Assembly (NCBI GenBank): GCA_963745865.1
Contig: CAVUYZ010000004.1
Span: 248,001-312,000 of the forward strand
DNA length: 64,000 nt
Origin: JAHEDH01 sp963745865
GTDB taxonomy: Bacteria; Actinomycetota; Acidimicrobiia; Spongiisociales; ZC4RG35
Reading direction: 5' to 3'
Part shown: piece by piece, positions 8,912 to 17,434 of the stretch
How positions within the stretch are numbered: the stretch's first letter is position 1
Layout of the letters: every line of letters starts with the position of its first letter
The notes under the pieces: generated by a model
What the model was told of the DNA's origin: nothing
Seen by the model: only the letters and a program-made list of their open reading frames with translations
Databases searched by the model: none
Made by a program: the position numbers and the translations under genes

Positions 8912-11900
8912 GTGACACCTGCCTTGATCGCGTACTCGATGGCCTCGGTCTGGGACGCGACCCCGAGCTTGGCCAGCAGCTTCGACACCGCTTCGCCGAC
9001 ACTGTCGTCACCAGATCCGGAGGTGATGAGCCTGAGGAGTTCCACGTCGGACTCTTCGAGCTCCAGTGGGCCTGTCTCGTCGTCGAATCCGGTGGACAGG
9101 TCCAGGCCGACGATCTCAGCCAGTTCCCTGTGGGAGTGCATGGAGAACCACATGGTCTTGGTCTCGGGGTTCGTCATGCTCATGCTGAGATACCCGAGAC
9201 CCTGGGCGATCTGTTCGACCAGTGCCTGTGCCTCGGGCGCTTGCTGCTTGACGAGGACTCTGGCCGCGACCCACAGCACGTCGATGAAGTACGGCATATG
9301 GGTGATACCGTCGAAGGAGGTGAGGGCGGCCCGCGCTTCGCTGGCCGCCTCGTCGGAAAGGCCCTGAGCCTGGGCGGTGAGTGCCAGCACCGCGTGAGCC
9401 GCCGCGGCCCATGGGGTGCCTGCCGGCAAAGAACTCGTACTGTCGAGAGCGCGCTGGGCGGCCGGTCCTGCCCTCTCCAACAGTTCCGGATCGCCGGTCT
9501 CCGCAGACAACTTGGCGAGGCCTACGGCAAGAGCGCACAGTGCCTCTACGGCACCCGCCGGGTTCTTGGTTCCGGCCAGCTCAGCAGCCTTCACGTAGTG
9601 CGCGATCATCTCGTCGGCCCGGCCTCGGGAGGCCTCGCACGATCCGCGCCACATCTCGAGCCTGCGCGCCATGGAGGTGCTCGGCACCGACATGGCTGCC
9701 GAGGCTGCGCGCTCGAGCCAGGCGCTCGACTCGTCATACGCTCCGATCGAGGCGTACGTGAGGGACATGCCACCAGCAGCGAGCGCCTCGAGCCATCGAT
9801 CTCCGAGACCTCGGGCCGCCGCGAACGCCTCCTTGCCTCTCTCTAAGGCCAAGTCCGGCTGGATGTGGAGGCGGGCGTAGGCGTGGATGCTGTACAGCAT
9901 CAGGGCGTTTTCGGTGAGCCGCTGGCTGTCGGTGACCTGTCCCTTCCGACTGTTCAGGATCGCCCGGACGTGCTCGATCCTGCCCGCCATGCCGTGCGCC
10001 GTGGGATCGGTGACGTGGGCGTACGCCATCGAGATCAGCGCGGACATCGCCCCGCGTTGGTCGCCGATCTCTTCGAAGATCCTGAAGGCCTGTTCGGCGA
10101 GTTCCTTGGCACCGGCGAACAGTGCCGGGCCCATGGCGATGATCTCGTAGACCGAGGTTCCCTCGTCGTGGGCGGCGGACACCGTTTTGCGCACTTTGCC
10201 CGCTTCGATCACAGCCAACTCGCGCAGTGCGATGGCTTCATCGGCGCGTGACCCCAGTCCGCGTGCCAACTCGAGAGCCCGGGTGTACGCCTCGTTGGGA
10301 GCGTCCAACTCGATCTCCCCGAGTGGCGAGTAGCCCTCGCCGATGGCACACCGTGTGTATGCCTGGCCCAACTCGAAGCACGCCTTCAGCTCCAATTCCG
10401 GGTCGTCGGTCTGTGACGCTGTCTGCCGCACCGCCGTGGACAACTCGACCGCTACGTCGTAGTCCTCGATCGCACGTGAGGCTGACGACCGCCGCAGCTT
10501 TACGTCGGCATCGAGTTGAGGCGACGCCATCGCACCGGTCAGGGCCCTCATCTCGGCGAGGTTGGCGATGCGGTCCATGCCCCGGTCGAGGAGATTGAGC
10601 GCGTCGTCCTTCACCCGAAGCATCTCGATCCGGTCAGAAGGGTCCGAGGCGGCCGGGAGCGTCCCCTCGATCAACCGGATGCTCTCCTCGGGGGCCGAGA
10701 CCGAAAGAGCCGACCTCGCCGCGGCGAGAGCATGGGCCACCGCCTTGGCGGCGTCCCCCGCCTTCATCGAGTGGTACGCGAGCATCGGCAGATCTGCCTC
10801 TCCGCCACGTGCCTCCAGGACCTCGGTGATGGCGGCGTGGATCGCCTGCTGGCGACGTCGGGACAGGGCGGCGAGAAGGGATGCCCGTATCTGGTCGTGG
10901 GAGAACGAATAGTCGTACTCCGAGCTGTCCGGCTCCTCGACGAGAAGCCCAGTGCGGACCGCCATGTCGAGACCCTCGGCCAACTCCCATTCGGGCAGCT
11001 CGGGTTCGTCTCTGATTCTGGCGAGCACGGGAACGAGGTCCGCCAGTCGGAATCTCCGACCGAGGGCGCCGGCGTCGGCGAGCAGCCCATGGCAGTCGTC
11101 GGAGAGCTGGGCGAGGCGCCGCTCGATCAGCGACTGGATCGAAGACGGGACCGCGGGTCCGCTCAGTCGGGTCATCGTCCAGGTCCCGTCCATCAGCTGG
11201 AGGGCATCGGCCTCCCGGTAGGCCCGCACGAAGGCATCGATGAAGAATGGGACACCCTCGGATCGGGCGTGGAGGCTTTGAAGGGTCTGTTCGTCTACCG
11301 GCGAGCCGAGGACGAGCTCGATCAGCTCGGCGGTCTCGGCTCGACTGAATCGCTCCAGGCGGAGAACCGTGGTGACCCGCATTCGGTCGAGATCGGCGAT
11401 CAACTTCCCGGCGCCTGAGGAGGAGCCCGCATGCGGCCGGATGGTGATGAGAAGAAAGATCGGGGCGGTGGGCAGGGTGCGAACCAGGTAGCGGATGAGC
11501 TGGATGCTGTCCTCGTCCGCCCACTGCAGGTCGTCGAAGAGTAGAGCGACCGGCCGTTCCCGAGCAATGGCGGCGATGGCGGAGGCCACCTCGTCGAAGA
11601 TCCGGAGCATCTGCTCCTGCGGGGAGAGTCCCGAGTCTCGGGTGTCCGATCCTCCACTGATAGCGTTCCGCGCCCGATCCAATGGTTCGGAGGCCATCAC
11701 CTCGCGGGCCATCGTCGCCACGCGCGGGGAGGCGAGGAGGGATCGGAAGAGGAGGAACGGTCCCCGTAGCTCCTCGTCCGCGAGCACATTGAGGGGCACA
11801 AAGGGCGCTTCGGCTTCTGCGGCGAGATCCATTGCGGCTTCGAGCATCCTGGTCTTGCCGATCCCCGCCTCACCCTCGAGGACCACCGCCCGCAAACCGG

Positions 11901-12660
11901 ATCCGGCGGCGACGAGAGAGATCTGCTCGGTGAAGGTCTGTTGTTCTCGTGTTCGGCCGACGATTGGGGCGGTTGCCGGGCGCGTGGTCGGGTCGAAGGC
12001 GGCGGAGGACGCGACCTTCGCTTCGCGAAGGGCCCCGGCCGACGTCTCCTTTTCTCTCCACAGGACTTCGAAGAGCCTCCACCTGTCCGGAAAGCTCTTC
12101 AGCCAGAACAGTCCCCGGTCAGCGAGCTTGGCCGATTCCAGGGACCCGGCGAGGTCGGAGACGATCTGGGAGATGAGGATCTGGTCTCCCTGGGCCTTGT
12201 CGGCAATTCGAGCGGCGGCGTGAACGGCAGTGCCGTGCGTGTCTTCGCCGAAGTGGGTGACGTCCCCGCTGTTGATGCCGATGCGAACCGCGATGCGGCT
12301 CCTCGGAGCGGTCTCGTTGTACACCTGGATGGCCCGCTGAATCGCCACAGCAGTGTCGATCGCCCGGCTCGCCGAGGAGAAGAGCACCATGAACCCGTCT
12401 CCGGTGCCCTTGACGATGGTACCGCCCCCTGCCTCGAGCTGAGACCGGACCAGGTCGTAGTGGTCGCTGAAGACCTCGTTGGCGACGGTGTCTCCCAGGC
12501 GGACGCGCATGTCGGTCGAGCCCTCGAGATCGGTGAAGAGAATCGTCTGTGTCCCTTGTGGGAAAACGGATTCTTCGTGCTGCAGATGGACTTCCTCGTC
12601 ATCTCGAACGATACAGCGCTTCCCGGCCGGCCATCGTCCGAAAAGACCACTCTGAACCAT
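8902..12660 (-). CDS. Adenylate cyclase-like / AAA ATPase regulator with TPR-like C terminus
   Basis: Large signalling protein of about 1250 aa. N terminus: class III nucleotide cyclase domain (metal Asp in TILFTDLEGST; GGTIVKGTGDGFMVLF; HGTAVHAAARI, where the usual Asn is His but the Arg is kept). Then an AAA/STAND ATPase with Walker A EGEAGIGKTRM and Walker B VALLFDDLQWADEDS, followed by about 600 residues of helical TPR-like repeats. The last 50 residues (VELLRLITSG...LAKLGVASQTEAIEYAIKAGV) look like a LuxR helix-turn-helix that has lost its recognition helix. Start uncertain: ATG 12660 or GTG 12729. The stop overlaps the ferredoxin start. Cyclase activity is plausible but unproven; the ATPase part probably senses a ligand. 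Confidence 0.85.
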   Translation of the reverse strand: MVQSGLFGRWPAGKRCIVRDDEEVHLQHEESVFPQGTQTILFTDLEGSTDMRVRLGDTVANEVFSDHYDLVRSQLEAGGGTIVKGTGDGFMVLFSSASRAIDTAVAIQRAIQVYNETAPRSRIAVRIGINSGDVTHFGEDTHGTAVHAAARIADKAQGDQILISQIVSDLAGSLESAKLADRGLFWLKSFPDRWRLFEVLWREKETSAGALREAKVASSAAFDPTTRPATAPIVGRTREQQTFTEQISLVAAGSGLRAVVLEGEAGIGKTRMLEAAMDLAAEAEAPFVPLNVLADEELRGPFLLFRSLLASPRVATMAREVMASEPLDRARNAISGGSDTRDSGLSPQEQMLRIFDEVASAIAAIARERPVALLFDDLQWADEDSIQLIRYLVRTLPTAPIFLLITIRPHAGSSSGAGKLIADLDRMRVTTVLRLERFSRAETAELIELVLGSPVDEQTLQSLHARSEGVPFFIDAFVRAYREADALQLMDGTWTMTRLSGPAVPSSIQSLIERRLAQLSDDCHGLLADAGALGRRFRLADLVPVLARIRDEPELPEWELAEGLDMAVRTGLLVEEPDSSEYDYSFSHDQIRASLLAALSRRRQQAIHAAITEVLEARGGEADLPMLAYHSMKAGDAAKAVAHALAAARSALSVSAPEESIRLIEGTLPAASDPSDRIEMLRVKDDALNLLDRGMDRIANLAEMRALTGAMASPQLDADVKLRRSSASRAIEDYDVAVELSTAVRQTASQTDDPELELKACFELGQAYTRCAIGEGYSPLGEIELDAPNEAYTRALELARGLGSRADEAIALRELAVIEAGKVRKTVSAAHDEGTSVYEIIAMGPALFAGAKELAEQAFRIFEEIGDQRGAMSALISMAYAHVTDPTAHGMAGRIEHVRAILNSRKGQVTDSQRLTENALMLYSIHAYARLHIQPDLALERGKEAFAAARGLGDRWLEALAAGGMSLTYASIGAYDESSAWLERAASAAMSVPSTSMARRLEMWRGSCEASRGRADEMIAHYVKAAELAGTKNPAGAVEALCALAVGLAKLSAETGDPELLERAGPAAQRALDSTSSLPAGTPWAAAAHAVLALTAQAQGLSDEAASEARAALTSFDGITHMPYFIDVLWVAARVLVKQQAPEAQALVEQIAQGLGYLSMSMTNPETKTMWFSMHSHRELAEIVGLDLSTGFDDETGPLELEESDVELLRLITSGSGDDSVGEAVSKLLAKLGVASQTEAIEYAIKAGVTWQ

Positions 12661-12839
12661 CCGCCATCTGCAGATTCGGTCGCCATGCCGTCGACCGCGA
12701 CGACCCGTCGGTCGAGACCTCGCGATCACATACCGGGTCCGAGTCAGAACGGCGAGCTCGGCGCTGAGCCGTGACCTGCCTGTTTGGGATCCCGGATTGT
12801 GTCTGAGGTCTGACTCCCCGCCCCCGTAGTGTGCGCTGA

Positions 12840-13318
12840 GCCGGCGCAGCGAGTCGGGTTGAAGATCCCGGTCTCTTCGAAGGCCTCGACGAGGGAACCG
12901 CTCAACACTTCCGCAAGCTTGCGGTTGTGCAGACTCGAGAGGTTCGCGACCTCGTGGTGAATCTCGCCCGGCCTGCGCATCTCATGGCGGACGAGGAGTA
13001 TCTCTCCCGGCTGGAGCAGCAGTGGTCGTATTCGTTCGAAGAGGAGTGCCTTCGCGCCCTATTTGCGGAGCCGACTCTGGTGGTGACCGGCCGTCAGGAC
13101 GCGGTGACCGGATACGCCGATGCATACGATCTCATGGAGAACTATCCCGCGAGGCACCTATGCGGTGTTGGATGGCGCCGGCCATGCGCTGGCTTGGGAA
13201 CGACGAGCCGTGTTCAACGCCCTCTTCGGAGACTGGATCGACAGAGTCGAGCGCAATGACTCGCCGTCGCGGCGAGCGGTCGATTGGCCTTCCCGGGGCG
13301 ACGTATCGCAAGCGGTGA
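12840..13318 (+). pseudogene. Alpha/beta hydrolase remnant, 5'-truncated
   Basis: Only the C-terminal half of an alpha/beta hydrolase can be read. The open frame starts right after a stop at 12837 with GAASRVEDPGLFEGLDEGTA, continues through ADEEYLSRLEQQWSYSFEEE and LVVTGRQDAVTGYADAY, and after a frame change at about 13148 (one extra base) ends with the catalytic-His segment YAVLDGAGHALAWERRAVF and FGDWIDRVER. The nucleophile-elbow half (GxSxG) is missing altogether, so beyond the indel this is a genuine gene fragment. It stands 110 bases from the cyclase start and upstream of copy B of the repeated element. Confidence 0.7.
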
Positions 13319-13593
13319 GTGCGACGGGAACCGCAGTCAGGGTCACCGTGTTCGGATCCACCCGACGCGAAGCGCATCTGTCGACGACGGCCTCCAGTGA
13401 GGCGACGACCGGGGTTTGATCGCATAGAGGCTGATCGGACTCATAGGGATGAGCGTGAGCGCCGCCCCGTGAGATCGAGTTGACGTTCTTGTGTGACCGT
13501 ACGCACGTCCCTCCTTCAGGTCCACACCGGGTGTGACCGCGCCCGTGTCGAACACCTTGGTCGCTCGTGAGGCACACGCGAGAGATCGGCGGG

Positions 13594-13666
13594 TTTCGGC
13601 TGACGGATATCGTCGGTCGAACGGCCGCCTGGGTTTCATAAGGCCCAGGTGGTCCTCCACGACCGG
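13594..13666 (+). other. Repeated non-coding element, copy B (candidate structured RNA)
   Basis: Second copy of the 8240-8311 element, 5.35 kb away in the same orientation. Stem 1 CTGACG/CGTCGG is unchanged with loop GATAT instead of GACG; stem 2 is CCTGGG/CCCAGG around TTTCATAAGG. It is followed by the hairpin GGGAGTCG/CGACTCCC (13669-13701). It lies inside the 569-base gene-free stretch 13319-13887 between the hydrolase remnant and the cupin gene, 220 bases upstream of the cupin start; no other feature was recognised there apart from a possible -10 TAGGCT at 13850-13855. Confidence 0.55.
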
Positions 13667-13887
13667 TCGGGAGTCGAAACAGGCTCCCAACACCGACTCC
13701 CTCATGTCGGTGAGGAAGCCCCGCCGGGGCAACCGAGCAGGAAGGAGGAAGACGCGCTGTTGGCTACCGGGCGGGAGCGTTCCAGCCGGCAAGCGAGGCC
13801 GTTGCGGAGTTGGTGGGTCTGCGCCACCCGCCACATCATCGATCGTCGGTAGGCTCGTTCGAGCACCGGAACGGAGGAGGCGAGGCC

Positions 13888-14397
13888 ATGAGTGGGGGCG
13901 ACAGACACTTCTTCGTCGGGCCGAACGAGGGGAGAGCACTTTTCGTGCTCGGCGACGTCGTCACCTTCAAGGTGCCGCCCGATGTGGCCGACCAGCACTA
14001 CTTCCTCACCGAGATAGCGTCGGAGCCCGGTGGAGGTCCGGCGTTTCTGCACACCCACGTCCCCCAGGAGACGTTCTGGATTCTCGAAGGCGAATACGAG
14101 GTCTATGGCCAGGACGCGAACGGCGACAAGTACGCCATCGAAGCGGGAGTAGGTGCCACAGTCCACGTCGCTGCCAACATCCCGCATGGATTCCGCAACG
14201 TCGGCGACACTCGCGGGAGGGTGCTGGCGCTCTACGCCCCCGTCACCCACCAGCCCGAGTTCTTCGAGGAGATCGGTGTCCCCATCGACTCGGTGAACGC
14301 CCCGTGGCCGGTCGACCAGATGCCCAGCAACGACCGGATCATCGAGGTCCTCGGCAAACACCAGATGCGGTTACTCGAAGACCTCCCCGAGAACTGA
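13888..14397 (+). CDS. Cupin-domain protein
   Basis: Single cupin barrel of 169 aa. Motif 1 is PAFLHTHVPQETFWILEGEYE (G-X-H-X-H...E...G pattern, metal-binding His, His and Glu present) and motif 2 is NIPHGFRNVGD, supplying the last His. The C-terminal 45 residues (PEFFEEIGVPIDSVNAPWPV) match a common extension in actinobacterial quercetin-dioxygenase-like cupins. Start ATG 13888 is preceded by GGAGGAGGCGAGG. Monocistronic as far as can be seen. Probably a metal-dependent dioxygenase, isomerase or binding protein; substrate not inferable. Confidence 0.85.
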   Translation: MSGGDRHFFVGPNEGRALFVLGDVVTFKVPPDVADQHYFLTEIASEPGGGPAFLHTHVPQETFWILEGEYEVYGQDANGDKYAIEAGVGATVHVAANIPHGFRNVGDTRGRVLALYAPVTHQPEFFEEIGVPIDSVNAPWPVDQMPSNDRIIEVLGKHQMRLLEDLPEN

Positions 14398-14510
14398 CCC
14401 TTAACCCTGCCGGAACCGGTATCGACGGTCTCCGCCCACTGTCCATACCCAGGCCGTCACAGAACCGCCTCGGCCATGGTGGCTCTGAGTCGAAGCCCAC
14501 CGATCACTCA

Positions 14511-14978
14511 TCAGGATGCATCTGTCGCGATGAGCGCATGGAGGAGTGCCTCTTGGAGCTGGGCAAGGGTGTCGAGCACGGCCGTTGAGTGCTCGTCGAG
14601 GTCCGCGTAGTCGGCCTCGATGTCCACCCCCATCCGGGCGGCGAGCACCAATCGAGCCTGGCCGAGCACCCGCACCATCGCCTCTGCCTCGCTCCGGGAC
14701 GCGACAACCCCGTCAGCGGCTTCTTCGACGATCAGCTCGAACGCCGAACGGTCGGCGATCTTGGACTGCTCGAGCTCCGAACCCATCCAATGCCACCATT
14801 CCTCGCTCGCATCCGGATCGTCGAGGTAGACGGGCGGCTGGAACCGTTCAGCGGCCGGGTCGTTGTCCTCACGGCCGACGCTGTCGAGCAGCTGAGGCAC
14901 GTCAGACAGGAACTCGACGAGCCAGGCGGGGAAACTCACCTCGACGCCGTCGGCATGCGGGCGGAACGGGATCGTCAT
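14511..14978 (-). CDS. DUF2017 family protein
   Basis: 155 aa soluble helical protein (IPFRPHADGVEVSFPAWLVE...WWHWMGSELEQSKIADRSAF). DUF2017 genes follow clpS in most actinobacteria, as here: its ATG overlaps the clpS stop (ATGA, 14975-14978). Function unknown; the conserved pairing suggests a role around ClpAP/ClpCP-dependent proteolysis of N-degron substrates (inference). Confidence 0.85.
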   Translation of the reverse strand: MTIPFRPHADGVEVSFPAWLVEFLSDVPQLLDSVGREDNDPAAERFQPPVYLDDPDASEEWWHWMGSELEQSKIADRSAFELIVEEAADGVVASRSEAEAMVRVLGQARLVLAARMGVDIEADYADLDEHSTAVLDTLAQLQEALLHALIATDAS

Positions 14979-15313
14979 GTTTCCATCGTGGCCCACAACC
15001 CGTGTTGATGAAGCCGATAGCAGTCCATCTCCGCCTGTTCTCGAGGACCGTCGTTGACGATTGCCCTGCCCTCGTTGTGTACCTGCATCGTCAGCGTCAT
15101 CGCCTTCTCCGAGGAGTGCCCGAACAGCGTGCGGAGCACCCAGGCCACATAGGAGATCAGGTTGACAGGGTCGTTCCATACAACGACCTTCCAGACATCG
15201 TCGATGTCGGTGCTCTCGTCGGTGTCCGGTTCGATGACCGGGGCATGCGGTGCAGACGTCACGGGTGGAATGGTATCGCTCTCCCCGGACAGCCCCGATC
15301 GCGCGAAAACCAT
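14975..15313 (-). CDS. clpS: ATP-dependent Clp protease adaptor ClpS
   Basis: N-recognin that delivers proteins with Leu, Phe, Tyr or Trp N termini to ClpA/ClpC. The core reads WKVVVWNDPVNLISYVAWVL, then TLFGHSSEKAMTLTMQVHNEGRA; the DPVN segment forms the N-degron pocket and the MQVH helix the ClpC-binding face. C terminus is RLHQHGLWATMET. About 112 aa from ATG 15313; GTG at about 15261 would give a shorter, more typical protein. Stop overlaps the following DUF2017 start. Confidence 0.9.
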   Translation of the reverse strand: MVFARSGLSGESDTIPPVTSAPHAPVIEPDTDESTDIDDVWKVVVWNDPVNLISYVAWVLRTLFGHSSEKAMTLTMQVHNEGRAIVNDGPREQAEMDCYRLHQHGLWATMET

Positions 15314-15371
15314 TCCTGGGGGATGCCGGGACCAACCATATGGTGCCTGTGCGTGTGGAGATAGGAGCACC

Positions 15372-15674
15372 ATGAACGGTCCTACGTCGGATCATCCAGA
15401 GATCGAAGCCTTCTCGCGAGCGGCCGAGCGCCGATTCGATCTGGTGATGGAGGCCGAGCAGGAGGCGGCGATGGTCGGTCTGAACCGGGTGGCAACACTC
15501 CGGGACCGGCTCATCGAATTCGAGGACCGGCGCTCGGATGTCACCGTCACGACGGTTGCCGGATCGCACTCCGGTCGATTGACGGCGGTGGGGATGGATC
15601 ACCTCGTTCTGTTGACCGACGCGCTCAGGACCATCGTGCGTCTCGACGACGTCATCGCGGTGTCGGAGCCATGA
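15372..15674 (+). CDS. Hypothetical protein, 100 aa
   Basis: Not recognised. Small acidic protein with an N-terminal helix (FSRAAERRFDLVMEAEQEAAM) and a beta-rich C-terminal half (VTVTTVAGSHSGRLTAVGMDHLVLLT...TIVRLDDVIAVSEP) that looks like an Sm-like or SH3-like barrel. TAGGAGCACC precedes ATG 15372. Its stop overlaps the next start (ATGA), so it is cotranslated with the MinD-like protein, implying a joint function. Divergent from clpS. Confidence 0.72.
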   Translation: MNGPTSDHPEIEAFSRAAERRFDLVMEAEQEAAMVGLNRVATLRDRLIEFEDRRSDVTVTTVAGSHSGRLTAVGMDHLVLLTDALRTIVRLDDVIAVSEP

Positions 15675-16618
15675 TCCCGACGATCGTGACCGTTCCGTCG
15701 CTGTGGTTCTGGGAGGAGGACCTCGTTCAGGAGGTGCGGTCGACGGGACTCGCACGGATCGTCGACCGGGTCGCGAGTCGTTCTGCCCTCCTCGAATCCG
15801 ATGCCGAGGTCGTGGTGATCGGCGACACGGCACCATTCCTCTCAGCAGGTCTTCTGCGCCGGTTGGCGTCTGACCGGGTGGTGATCGGTGTGGTCACCGG
15901 CCCTGGCACGATCGCCTCGCAGATGTTCGTCGAGGCCGGCGTCGCGGCCGTCTTCCGGGGTTCGGTCCCGGCAGATGCGGTGGTCGCAGTTGCGCTCGAG
16001 TGGCGGGCTCGCAACCGAGGTGTGGATCCGAAGTCGAAGGTCGTGGTGGTGCGCGGGGTCCGGGGCGCACCGGGGTGCACCGAGATCGCCATCGGTTTGG
16101 CTGCAGCCCTCGGTCGGCACCATCGGTGCCTGTTGGTCGAGGGAGATCGGATGGCTCCGTCGATCGGGCTGCGGCTCGGTCTGCCGCCGGGGTCGTCGAT
16201 CCAGAGTGCCGGCGATTTCGATGTCTGCGCGCCGTTCGGTGCGAGCGGCCCGTCGACGAATGCGTCGATCGCTCGAATCATCGACCGGTCGGCGGCGACC
16301 CACCGGTTCACCGTGGTCGATCAGGGAATCGACGGCCGGATGTGGGGAGATCACGAGTTCCTGGTCGTGCAAGCTTCGCCGACGTCGGTCGTTCGGGCGG
16401 CGCGGGCCGTGTCGGCTGAGGGCACACCGGTGGTCGCGAACCGGGTTCGCGACTCATCCGACCTGGCGATGGTTCGGTCGGCGATCGGCGGGGATCCGGT
16501 TGCAGTCGTACCCGACGTCGAGGTGACACTCGGTTGCGGCGCGGTCGATGAGATCGTCATGGCGTTGGCGCCGCTGGCCGATCTGATGTCAGATGATCAG
16601 AGGGCGACCGCCCGATAG
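15671..16618 (+). CDS. MinD/CpaE-like P-loop protein with degenerate Walker A
   Basis: 315 aa. Layout resembles CpaE/TadZ: N-terminal receiver-like domain (VVVIGDTAPFLSAGLLRRL...FRGSVPADAVVAVAL) and a C-terminal MinD-type fold. The Walker A position reads RGAPGCTEIAIGLA, lacking the Lys of GKT/S, and the deviant signature Lys is absent too, while the downstream core LLVEGDRMAPSIGLRLGL and VVDQGIDGRM is recognisable. ATP binding is therefore doubtful. No pilus (tad) genes are nearby. Coupled to the 100 aa protein upstream; its 3' end overlaps the convergent pheA gene by 22 bases. Confidence 0.72.
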   Translation: MIPTIVTVPSLWFWEEDLVQEVRSTGLARIVDRVASRSALLESDAEVVVIGDTAPFLSAGLLRRLASDRVVIGVVTGPGTIASQMFVEAGVAAVFRGSVPADAVVAVALEWRARNRGVDPKSKVVVVRGVRGAPGCTEIAIGLAAALGRHHRCLLVEGDRMAPSIGLRLGLPPGSSIQSAGDFDVCAPFGASGPSTNASIARIIDRSAATHRFTVVDQGIDGRMWGDHEFLVVQASPTSVVRAARAVSAEGTPVVANRVRDSSDLAMVRSAIGGDPVAVVPDVEVTLGCGAVDEIVMALAPLADLMSDDQRATAR

Positions 16619-17409
16619 GTGCCGAGCACTCTCAGGTCGGCGAGTGTCGCCATGTCCGGTTCGAGCACCGAGGCCCGACCTTCGGCACCCGGTGGATGGC
16701 GCATGTCCACGAAGAACCGGTAGTTCCACGCAGCCTCGGATGGCCGTGACTCGATCCTCGTCAGGTTCGCACCGCGAAGGCCGAGCTCGGTCAGCGCCAA
16801 CGCAAGCGACCCGGGATGGTGGCTCGTGACGAAGGAGACCGTCGTCTTGTCGGCATCGTCCGGCACCTCTTGTTCGCCGGGAGCCAGAACGAAGAACCGA
16901 GTGGTGTTGTGAGCACGGTCGACCACGCCGGTCTCGAGGACGGTCAGCCCATTCGGTGCCGCGGCTCGCTCGGGAGCGAGTGCCGCCTCGGTCGGATCGC
17001 CGTGTTCGGCGACCTGCCGCACGGCTCCTGCGGTGTCATGAGTCGGGATCGGATCGAAACCATGCCTGGTCAGGAAGGCTTCGGCCTGCGAGAGCGCTTC
17101 GGGATGAGAGCGAACAGTACGGATCTGGCTGAGGTCGGAGCCCGGCACCGCCATGAGTGCGTGCCTGACCTCGACCAGGTGCTCGCCGGTCACGTAGACG
17201 TTTCCCGGGAGCAATCGGTCCAGAACGGGAAGCACACTGCCGGTGGTCGAGTTCTCGATCGGCATCACCAGCCGTTCGACAGATCCCATCCGGAGGGCGT
17301 CGAATGCGGCTGAGAAGCTGCCGAACCCGAGGCGCTCGTCGTCGGGGAACAACTCGGACGATGCCTGGTCCGAGTAGCTGTAGGTCTCGCCTTGGAAGCC
17401 GATTCGCAT
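16597..17409 (-). CDS. pheA: Prephenate dehydratase
   Basis: Converts prephenate to phenylpyruvate in phenylalanine synthesis. The dehydratase domain starts MRIGFQGETYSYSDQAS, has PIENSTTGSV, and the catalytic motif NTTRFFVL (Thr-Arg-Phe). The regulatory ACT domain follows (KTTVSFVTSHHPGSLALAL) with the Phe-binding ESRPSEAAWNYRFFVD. 270 aa without a chorismate mutase domain, as in other actinobacteria; a mutase domain is instead fused to the DAHP synthase at 61606. Leaderless start with TACCCT 7 bases upstream. Confidence 0.95.
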   Translation of the reverse strand: MRIGFQGETYSYSDQASSELFPDDERLGFGSFSAAFDALRMGSVERLVMPIENSTTGSVLPVLDRLLPGNVYVTGEHLVEVRHALMAVPGSDLSQIRTVRSHPEALSQAEAFLTRHGFDPIPTHDTAGAVRQVAEHGDPTEAALAPERAAAPNGLTVLETGVVDRAHNTTRFFVLAPGEQEVPDDADKTTVSFVTSHHPGSLALALTELGLRGANLTRIESRPSEAAWNYRFFVDMRHPPGAEGRASVLEPDMATLADLRVLGTYRAVAL

Positions 17410-17416
17410 TCGACGC

Positions 17417-17422
17417 AGGGTA
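17417..17422 (-). promoter_or_regulatory. Putative -10 hexamer, leaderless start of pheA
   Basis: TACCCT on the minus strand, 7 bases before ATG 17409. Confidence 0.5.
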
Positions 17423-17434
17423 GGGCGGCGCCGA

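Noticed and set aside
8240..13666. Minus-strand reading of the repeated element as a conserved peptide (VVEDH..L.KP.RP.DRR)
   Set aside because: The two copies do differ partly by conservative changes in that frame, but the frame breaks after about 19 codons in copy A relative to B, and the differences are better explained by paired stems. Not fully excluded.
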